This document shows positions 40,172-46,990 of a stretch of 46,990 nucleotides of DNA, piece by piece; the stretch's first letter is position 1; each line of letters opens with the position of its first letter. A program made the translations under genes and the position numbers. Source of the stretch: Wenzhouxiangella sp. (GTDB lineage: Bacteria > Pseudomonadota > Gammaproteobacteria > Xanthomonadales > Wenzhouxiangellaceae); contig SKKV01000123.1 of the NCBI GenBank assembly GCA_007123575.1, positions 1 through 46,990 on the forward strand. Direction: 5' to 3'. The notes below the pieces were generated by a model, which did not search any database, had not been told where the DNA came from, and was given only the letters and a program-made list of their open reading frames with translations.

Positions 40172-40204
40172 TGGGTCAGGGGCGGTTATCCGCCCCATGA
40201 CCCA
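40172..40204 (+). other. Strong RNA hairpin between hcp and tagJ (attenuator, partial terminator or mRNA 3'-stabiliser)
   Basis: TGGGTCAGGGGCGG (40172-40185), TTAT loop, CCGCCCC-A-TGACCCA (40190-40204): 14 bp with one bulged A; no U tract follows. Confidence 0.8.
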
Positions 40205-40215
40205 GAGGTATTGAC

Positions 40216-41091
40216 ATGGAGCAAGCTGAAGCGTTGCTTAAGGCCGGCGATCTGGACGGCTGCCTGAAGGAAGTGACTGCGCGTATTAGAGCCGACGGTG
40301 CCGCGATAGCACCGCGTGTTTTTCTGTTTCAATTATTCAGCGTGCTTGGCGAGTGGGAACGGGCGCGGCGTCAGTTATATGTGTTGAAAGATATGGATGC
40401 CGGCACGATTCCCATGTTCGAGGTCTACGACGCTGTCATTCAGTGTGAGCACATGCGGAGCGCAGTATTTGACGGTAAGCGCAGCCCGCTGATGTTTGGC
40501 CAGCCGTCTGAATGGCTTGCCAACCTGGCCGCCGCGCTGGTTGCACTTGCCGAGGGCAAGAAAGACGAAGCGGAGCGGCTACGTGATTCGGCGTTCGAGG
40601 CAGCACCCGCGGTGCCGGGCCAGATCAATGGCGAAGCGTTCGAGTGGCTGGCCGATGCGGATGGAAGGTTGGGTCCGGTTCTCGAGGTGTTTCTCAAAGG
40701 CCAGTATTACTGGGTTCCGTTTCACGCCGTGGCGAGTATCAGCATCGAACCGCCGGCCGATCTTCGGGACCTGGTTTGGACGCCGGCGGAATTCCGCTGG
40801 GCCAATGGCGGCGAAGCGGTTGGCTTCATCCCGACACGCTATCCCGGCACCGAGGCTGGCAATGACAGCCGTCTTAAGCTGTCTCGGCTTACCGAGTGGG
40901 CCGAGGCCGGTAACGATTTGGTCTTGGGGTCAGGTCAGCGTGTCCTGGTTACCGACCAGAACGACTATCCGTTACTGAGTGTCGAGAAGGTCACGCTGGA
41001 GGTGCCAGCCTGCGACGCGGACGCCGGCGATTTGCCGGACGCCAAACCGATTGATTCAGCGAAGCCAACCGACGAGGGTCGAGATGGCTGA
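40216..41091 (+). CDS. tagJ: T6SS accessory protein TagJ/ImpE (SciE-type)
   Basis: MEQAEALLKAGDLDGCLKEVTARIRADGAAIAPRVFLFQLFSVLGEWERARRQLYVLKDMD; YWVPFHAVASISIEPPADLRDLVWTPAEFRWANGGEAVGFIPTRYPGTE. Confidence 0.92.
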   Translation: MEQAEALLKAGDLDGCLKEVTARIRADGAAIAPRVFLFQLFSVLGEWERARRQLYVLKDMDAGTIPMFEVYDAVIQCEHMRSAVFDGKRSPLMFGQPSEWLANLAAALVALAEGKKDEAERLRDSAFEAAPAVPGQINGEAFEWLADADGRLGPVLEVFLKGQYYWVPFHAVASISIEPPADLRDLVWTPAEFRWANGGEAVGFIPTRYPGTEAGNDSRLKLSRLTEWAEAGNDLVLGSGQRVLVTDQNDYPLLSVEKVTLEVPACDADAGDLPDAKPIDSAKPTDEGRDG

Positions 41092-41599
41092 GCTCACCTA
41101 TACCGAGCGGCTTCAACCTTCTTTGCTCGATCGCCTGACTGACGAGGCACCTGAGGAAAGGAATGAATCCCGTAACCGAAGGGTGATCAGCATGGCAAGG
41201 CTGCGGCGGCTGGTTCGGCGTGACCTGGCATGGTTGTTGAATTGCGGCCACATGGAGTCGTTGCAAGACCTGTCGGAATTTCCCGAGGTGCAGCGCTCGG
41301 TTTTGAATTTCGGACTTCCTGACCTGTCCGGATCCGCAGTGTCCGGGATGTCGGAGGATCAAATTGAGCGCATGGTCAAGAACGCCATTCTCACTTATGA
41401 ACCGCGAATTCTGCCAAACTCGGTGCGCATTCGTGCCAATGTTTCCCCCAGCGATTACAACCGAAACGCGATCGTCTTTGAAATTGTCGGTCAGCTCTGG
41501 GCGCAACCCATGCCGACTGAACTGTTTCTGAAAACGGAACTGGATATAGAAACCGGGGATATCAGCGTCATCGATTCTTCCGGGGGCAGCTCGCGCTGA
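41084..41599 (+). CDS. tssE: T6SS baseplate protein TssE (gp25-like)
   Basis: LQPSLLDRLTDEAPEERNESRNRRVISMARLRRLVRRDLAWLLNCGH...VQRSVLNFGLPDLSG...IEIxG-like FEIVGQLWAQPMPTELFLKTELD; start ATG 41084, not 40979. Confidence 0.94.
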   Translation: MAELTYTERLQPSLLDRLTDEAPEERNESRNRRVISMARLRRLVRRDLAWLLNCGHMESLQDLSEFPEVQRSVLNFGLPDLSGSAVSGMSEDQIERMVKNAILTYEPRILPNSVRIRANVSPSDYNRNAIVFEIVGQLWAQPMPTELFLKTELDIETGDISVIDSSGGSSR

Positions 41600-41604
41600 T
41601 CTGT

Positions 41605-43479
41605 ATGGACCCGGGCCTCCTCAAGTACTACAACACCGAATTACAGCACTTGCGCGAGCTGGGCGGAGAGTTCGCCAACGAATATCCAAAAATTGCCGGG
41701 CGTCTTGGACTGGAAGAGTTTGAGTGTGCCGATCCTTACGTCGAGCGCTTGTTGGAAGGATTTGCCTTTCTTACGGCGCGCCTGCAGCTCAAGATCGATC
41801 GCGAATACGAAAAGTTTACCCAGCACCTGTTCGAGGTGGTGTACCCGCACTTCCTTGCGCCAACGCCGTCGATGAGTGTCGTTCAGTTTGTGCCGGACCT
41901 GAGTGAGGGCTCACTGGCTGAAGGTTTCGATATTGACACCGACACGGCACTTCGAGGGCAGATTGGCCGAGGGGAACAGACCGCTTGCGAGTTTCGAACG
42001 CGTCAGAAAACGACGCTGTGGCCACTGGAAGTCAGCCAGGCCAGTTTTCTACCCACGCGCGGTGATGTTGCCGCGTTGGGGGTTGACCTGCCAGATGGGG
42101 TCAGATCTGGGCTACGCCTTCGCTTTTCGATGACCGCCGGTCTGTCAGTGGGAGACTTGCGGCTCGATGACCTCGAGTTTTACCTAAAGGGCAGCGGCGA
42201 AATTGTTTCCAGGTTGATGGAACAGCTGCATGCAGGTTGCCTCGGCTTCCAGGCGCGCTCGCGCCATCAGGGCCAGTTCAAGTCTGTTCGTCAGCCTGGC
42301 GAACAGGTCGAGATGCCTGGTTTTGCCCGCGACGAGGCCATGCTGCCGTATGGCTACCGTTCGTTTCAAGGTTACCGGTTGGTCCAGGAATATTTTGCCT
42401 TTCCGGAACGCTTCCGTTTTGCCCGCCTGAAAGGGTTGGCAGCCGCGTTGCGTGAGTCTGAAGCAGAGGACTTTGAGGTCATCTTGTTTTTTGATCGGCC
42501 CGCTGACCTTCTTGATAATCGCATTGATGTCGAAAACTTTCTACTATTCTGCGCGCCGGCGATCAACCTGTTCCCTCGTCACTGCGACAGAATTCACGTC
42601 ACACGGCAAAATACCGAGCTGCACGTGATACCGGACCGCACGCGGCCCATGGATTTCGAAGTGCACAGCGTGATGGAAGTCAAGGGCTTCAGTGCGGGCG
42701 TGACCGAAGCGCGCGAGTACAAGCCCTTCTTCTGGTCCCATGATCGTGCCTCGGATCGGTCGCAAACTGCCTTTTTTACCCAGCGCAGGGAAGCGCGCAA
42801 GCTCTCCAGCCGTCAGCAGCGAAACGGGCCCCGTTCCAGCTATGTTGGCAGCGAGCTGTTTATCAGTGTCGTGGACGGCATGAATGAACCGTTTACCGAC
42901 AAGATCAAGCAGGTAGCGGTGCGTGCACTATGCACCAACCGAGACCTGCCGCTGCACATGCCAGTCAGCGGTGCCGGTGATTTTTCGCTGCTGGATAGTG
43001 CGCCGGTGGCCAATGTTCGCTGTGTTTCAGGTCCAACCAGCCCGCGGCCGCGTCTGCCGTCTGGCGATGTTTCATGGCGTCTGCTCAGCCACTTGAACCT
43101 GAATTACCTCTCTTTGCTGGGGGAGGATGAAGGAAACGGCGCGGCCTCCCTGCGTGAAATGCTCGAGTTATATGCCGATTTGTCTGACCCAGCGCTGAAG
43201 CGTCAGGTTGAGGGGCTGGCCGGGATTATGGTCGAGCCCGTGATAAGGCGCTTGCCCTTGCGAGGCCCGATCACGGCGGGACGAGGGCTTCGCATTGACC
43301 TGACCCTGGATGAGACCTGCTTTGAAGGCTTGGGGATTTTTCTTCTGGGCCGCATCCTGAGCGAGTTTCTGGCTCGCTACGCCAGCATCAATTCGTTCAC
43401 CGAAACGCGCATTCTTTCCACCGACCGAGGCGAAATCGTGAGATGGCCACTGAAGACCGGACGCAGATTGACGATTTGA
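41605..43479 (+). CDS. tssF: T6SS baseplate protein TssF
   Basis: LLKYYNTELQHLRELGGEFANEYPKIAGRLGLEEFECADPYVERLLEGFAFLTARLQLKIDREYEKFTQHLFEVVYPHFLAPTPSM. Confidence 0.97.
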   Translation: MDPGLLKYYNTELQHLRELGGEFANEYPKIAGRLGLEEFECADPYVERLLEGFAFLTARLQLKIDREYEKFTQHLFEVVYPHFLAPTPSMSVVQFVPDLSEGSLAEGFDIDTDTALRGQIGRGEQTACEFRTRQKTTLWPLEVSQASFLPTRGDVAALGVDLPDGVRSGLRLRFSMTAGLSVGDLRLDDLEFYLKGSGEIVSRLMEQLHAGCLGFQARSRHQGQFKSVRQPGEQVEMPGFARDEAMLPYGYRSFQGYRLVQEYFAFPERFRFARLKGLAAALRESEAEDFEVILFFDRPADLLDNRIDVENFLLFCAPAINLFPRHCDRIHVTRQNTELHVIPDRTRPMDFEVHSVMEVKGFSAGVTEAREYKPFFWSHDRASDRSQTAFFTQRREARKLSSRQQRNGPRSSYVGSELFISVVDGMNEPFTDKIKQVAVRALCTNRDLPLHMPVSGAGDFSLLDSAPVANVRCVSGPTSPRPRLPSGDVSWRLLSHLNLNYLSLLGEDEGNGAASLREMLELYADLSDPALKRQVEGLAGIMVEPVIRRLPLRGPITAGRGLRIDLTLDETCFEGLGIFLLGRILSEFLARYASINSFTETRILSTDRGEIVRWPLKTGRRLTI

Positions 43480-44516
43480 TCCTGCGCCTGGAGCAGGAAC
43501 CATCGTCATATGGCTTCTACCAGGCGCTTCGCCTGGTAGAAGCAGCTAGTCCGGATGCGCCAGGATTCGGTCGGTCAAGAAGGGCGCGGCACGACCCCAT
43601 TCGCCTGGGTCAGCAGCCCTACCTGCAGTTTGCGCCATCCACATTGAGTGGTGTTGGTCGTGGTAACCAGCATCGGCCAGCCAGGCTGTTTCAAAATTTT
43701 CATGGCTTGTTCGGCCCCAACGGACCTTTACCGGTGCATCTGACCGAATTCGCCATGGAGCGGCAGCTGTCTTTCCGCGACCCGACCGTGGCGCGTTTTT
43801 GCGACATCTTTCATCATCGGCTGCTGTCCTTGTTTTACCGGATCTGGGCCGATGCTGAACCTGCCGTCTGCGAAGATCGACCGCGTCACAATCGCTTTGA
43901 CAAGTACATCGGTGCACTGGCTGGTTTCGGCACACCTGGTCTTGGCAACAAAGACGCCATGCCCGATTTGGCCAGGCGCTTTCACGCCGGTCACATGGCC
44001 CGTCAGACCCGTAATGCCGACGGTCTGCTCGGCATGCTTTCTCAACAGTTCGCCATGCCCGTAGGCTTGGAAGAATATCAGCCGGAGTGGTTGGAATTGC
44101 CGGAAGAAAGCCGCCTTTACCTCGGCCGTTCGCGCCTGACCGGCATCCTGGGTGAAAATGCAGTCATTGGTGAGCGGTCATTTGAGCGGCAGTTCCGCTT
44201 TGCCCTGGTTTTCGGGCCGCTGAGCCGCGACCAATTCGAGCGCATGTTGCCCAATCGTCCGTCAGCCAGCCGGCTGAATGCCATCGTGCACAACTATGTT
44301 GGCCTGGAATTCGGTTGGGAATACCGAATGTTTATTCCCGAATCCGAGAAACCAGTTACCCAGCTTGGCCGGTACGGTGAGCTGGGCTATTCGACTTGGC
44401 TGCATGGTCAGCGTGATGGCGATGAGTTCGTTGACTTTTTTCACAGCCCTTCTTTTCAATCCAGCCTGAGCGAGACTAAACATGGCAGAGATATCCCGCG
44501 TCGCACTGTTCAATAA
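43443..44516 (+). CDS. tssG: T6SS baseplate protein TssG
   Basis: EPSSYGFYQALRLVEAA...IRLGQQPYLQFAPSTLSGV...NFHGLFGPNGPLPVHLTEFAMER; overlaps tssF and clpV. Confidence 0.95.
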   Translation: MATEDRTQIDDLILRLEQEPSSYGFYQALRLVEAASPDAPGFGRSRRARHDPIRLGQQPYLQFAPSTLSGVGRGNQHRPARLFQNFHGLFGPNGPLPVHLTEFAMERQLSFRDPTVARFCDIFHHRLLSLFYRIWADAEPAVCEDRPRHNRFDKYIGALAGFGTPGLGNKDAMPDLARRFHAGHMARQTRNADGLLGMLSQQFAMPVGLEEYQPEWLELPEESRLYLGRSRLTGILGENAVIGERSFERQFRFALVFGPLSRDQFERMLPNRPSASRLNAIVHNYVGLEFGWEYRMFIPESEKPVTQLGRYGELGYSTWLHGQRDGDEFVDFFHSPSFQSSLSETKHGRDIPRRTVQ

Positions 44517-46990
44517 ACTCAACAAGACCTGCTACAAGGCCATTGAAAGTGCCACCGTGTTCTGCAAAATGCGGGGCAACCCCTATGTTGAACTGGTTCA
44601 CTGGTTTCAGCAGATACTGCAGCTTGAGCATTCTGACCTTCAGCTCATCATTCGCCATTTCGAACTCGATCACTCGAGGTTGGCCAAAGATATGACCGAA
44701 GCGCTGGACCGCCTGCCGCGCGGGGCATCGTCGATATCTGACCTGTCAGCCCACCTGGAGGAAGCGGTTGAGCGGGCCTGGGTCTGGGCCTCGTTGCTTT
44801 ATGGGGCCCAAAAGGTGCGCTCCGGCCACCTGGTGCTGGGCATTTTGAAAACCAAGGGCCTGAACAATGCGCTGCTTGGTGTTTCAGACGAGTTTCGCAA
44901 GATCAAACCAGAACAGCTCAGCGATGAGTTTGGCAGCATAACATCAGGCTCGCCAGAAGAAGCAGACCAGGGTCTGGGGCCGCAGGGCGAGCCGGGGGAG
45001 GCTTCGGACGCGATCGCCAAGCGCGGTGATGGAAAACAGGATGCGCTTAATCAGTTCTCGATCGATCTGACCGAAAAGGCGCGAAACGGCGGCATTGACG
45101 AGATTGTTGGCAGGGATGAGGAAATCCGACAGATCGTCGATATTCTAATGCGCCGCAAGCAGAACAACCCGATTCTTACGGGCGAAGCCGGTGTGGGTAA
45201 AACCGCAGCCGTGGAAGGATTTGCGTTGCGCATCGCTCGCGGCGAAGTGCCGCCTACCTTACTTAACGTCACTGTGAGGACCCTGGATGTCGGGTTGCTT
45301 CAAGCCGGTGCCAGCATGAAAGGCGAATTCGAGAATCGCCTGAAGAACGTCATCGAAGAGGTCCAGTCTTCGCCAAAGCCGATTATTTTGTTCATCGATG
45401 AAGCCCATACACTGATTGGAGCCGGGGGTGCGGCCGGCACGGGGGATGCTGCCAACTTGCTCAAGCCCGCATTGGCGCGCGGCGAGCTGCGCACCATTGC
45501 GGCAACAACCTGGGCCGAATACAAGAAGCACATCGAGAAGGATCCGGCCCTGACTCGACGCTTCCAGGTGGTCAAGATCGGCGAGCCGTCGGTGCCCAAT
45601 GCTATCCGGATGATGCGCGCCATTTCGCCGGCCATGGAAAAGCACCACAAGGTGTTGATTCTTGACGAGGCCTTGGAAGCCTCGGTCAAGCTCTCCAGCC
45701 GCTATATTCCCGACCGCCAGCTGCCTGACAAGTCGATCAGCCTGCTGGATACAGCCAGTGCTCGTGTCGCGACCGCCTTGCACGCGGTGCCGGCGGAGCT
45801 GGAGGATTGTCGCCGCAATATCCAGGCCCTGGAGCTGGAGCTGCAGATCATCGGCCGCGAGCAGGATATCGGTATTCCTGTCGGCGATCGTACCGAACGT
45901 GTTGAGGCAGCCCTGACTGAGGAGCGTGAGCGATGCAAGGCGCTGGAAGCGCGCTGGGAACAGGAAAAGGAACTGGTTCGCCAGATCCTCGAGATTCGGC
46001 AGCAGCTGCATCCTGAAAAAGAAGTTGCCAAGGAAGCTGCCGAAGCAGTTGCCGAAGCGCAAGGCGAAGAAATCGCCGAGCCGGTCGAGGCAGAGGATGG
46101 AATGGATCGTGAAGCGCTGCTGGCTGAGCTGGAAAAGCTGCACGACCAACTGGCTGAAGTGCAGGGTGACCACCCCTTGCTGCATCCGGCCGTGGACGAG
46201 CAATCCATCGCCAGCGTTGTCGCAGACTGGACAGGCATCCCGGTTGGACGCATGGTCAAGGATGAAATCCGTACCGTGCTCAATCTGGAGCAAACGCTGT
46301 CGCAGCGGGTTGTCGGTCAAGACCATGCCCTGGCCATGATTGCCCGTCGCATTCAGACCGCGCGTGCGCGCCTGGACAATCCCAGCAAGCCGATTGGCGT
46401 TTTCCTGCTGGCCGGTCCCTCCGGTGTCGGCAAGACCGAAACCGCCTTGACCCTGGCCGAAACACTCTACGGTGGTGAGCGAAATCTGATCACCATCAAC
46501 ATGAGCGAGTTCCAGGAAGCCCACACCGTGTCCACCCTCAAGGGTGCACCGCCCGGATATGTCGGCTACGGTGAAGGTGGTATTTTGACCGAAGCCGTTC
46601 GGCGCAAGCCCTACAGCGTGGTGCTGCTTGACGAGGTCGAAAAAGCGCACTCCGACGTGCATGAGATCTTTTTCCAGGTCTTCGACAAAGGCGTCATGGA
46701 AGATGGCGAAGGGCGCCTGATTGACTTCAAGAACACCATTATTCTGCTGACCTCGAACGTCGGCAGCGACCTGATCATGAATATGTGCCAGGATCCTGAC
46801 CTGATGCCCGAATCCGAGGGGCTTGCCAAGTCTTTGCGAGAGCCGCTTTTGAAAGTCTTTCCGGCCGCCCTGCTCGGCCGCCTGGTCGTGATTCCCTACT
46901 ATCCGCTGAGTGACGAGGTGCTAGAGCAGATTGCCCGTCTGCAGCTCGGTCGGATTGAAACACGGGTCACCGAGCACTACGGCGTACCGT
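44482..46990 (+). CDS. clpV: T6SS AAA+ ATPase ClpV (TssH), 3' truncated by window edge
   Basis: Read directly because no stop falls inside the window: MAEISRVALFNKLNKTCYKAIESATVFCKMRGNPYVELVHWFQQILQ; Walker A GEAGVGKTAAVEG and GPSGVGKTETALTLAE; LFIDEAHTLIGAGG; frame open to 46990. Confidence 0.96.
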   Translation, partial: MAEISRVALFNKLNKTCYKAIESATVFCKMRGNPYVELVHWFQQILQLEHSDLQLIIRHFELDHSRLAKDMTEALDRLPRGASSISDLSAHLEEAVERAWVWASLLYGAQKVRSGHLVLGILKTKGLNNALLGVSDEFRKIKPEQLSDEFGSITSGSPEEADQGLGPQGEPGEASDAIAKRGDGKQDALNQFSIDLTEKARNGGIDEIVGRDEEIRQIVDILMRRKQNNPILTGEAGVGKTAAVEGFALRIARGEVPPTLLNVTVRTLDVGLLQAGASMKGEFENRLKNVIEEVQSSPKPIILFIDEAHTLIGAGGAAGTGDAANLLKPALARGELRTIAATTWAEYKKHIEKDPALTRRFQVVKIGEPSVPNAIRMMRAISPAMEKHHKVLILDEALEASVKLSSRYIPDRQLPDKSISLLDTASARVATALHAVPAELEDCRRNIQALELELQIIGREQDIGIPVGDRTERVEAALTEERERCKALEARWEQEKELVRQILEIRQQLHPEKEVAKEAAEAVAEAQGEEIAEPVEAEDGMDREALLAELEKLHDQLAEVQGDHPLLHPAVDEQSIASVVADWTGIPVGRMVKDEIRTVLNLEQTLSQRVVGQDHALAMIARRIQTARARLDNPSKPIGVFLLAGPSGVGKTETALTLAETLYGGERNLITINMSEFQEAHTVSTLKGAPPGYVGYGEGGILTEAVRRKPYSVVLLDEVEKAHSDVHEIFFQVFDKGVMEDGEGRLIDFKNTIILLTSNVGSDLIMNMCQDPDLMPESEGLAKSLREPLLKVFPAALLGRLVVIPYYPLSDEVLEQIARLQLGRIETRVTEHYGVP

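Noticed and set aside
45259-46662. 467-aa minus-strand ORF at the right end, the longest listed in the ORF track there
   Set aside because: It is antisense to clpV, which the track omits only because its stop is outside the window.

Overview
The window is 46,990 bp of GC-rich, gene-dense chromosome, probably gammaproteobacterial. The affiliation is inferred from gene content and order only. The left half (about 1-20 kb) is mostly + strand housekeeping genes: 3' end of mutL, miaA, hfq, hflX, hflK, hflC, purA, serS, serC, pheA, hisC, aroA, cmk, rpsA, ihfB, lapA, lapB. These are followed by a WecA/WbpL-like glycosyltransferase, a WbpM/CapD-like nucleotide-sugar dehydratase and an esterase. The section from 20.7 to 25.7 kb carries nfuA, two minus-strand c-type cytochromes, a glutaryl-CoA dehydrogenase-like acyl-CoA dehydrogenase and a fused alpha/beta 2-oxoacid dehydrogenase E1. 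From 25.8 kb to the right edge lies a nearly complete type VI secretion system (T6SS): tagH(FHA)-tssJ-tssK-tssL(OmpA)-tssM-tagF-pppA, then one unassigned 93-aa minus-strand ORF, then tssA-tssB-tssC-hcp-tagJ-tssE-tssF-tssG-clpV. clpV runs off the window and is therefore absent from the supplied ORF track. I saw no tRNA, rRNA, CRISPR array, insertion sequence, VgrG, PAAR protein or recognisable effector. I do not see a clearly new system. The best leads are the uncharacterised small ORF where a PpkA-type kinase might be expected, the RNA hairpins at the tssA/tssB, tssC/hcp and hcp/tagJ junctions, and an apparent CTG start for hflX coupled to hfq.
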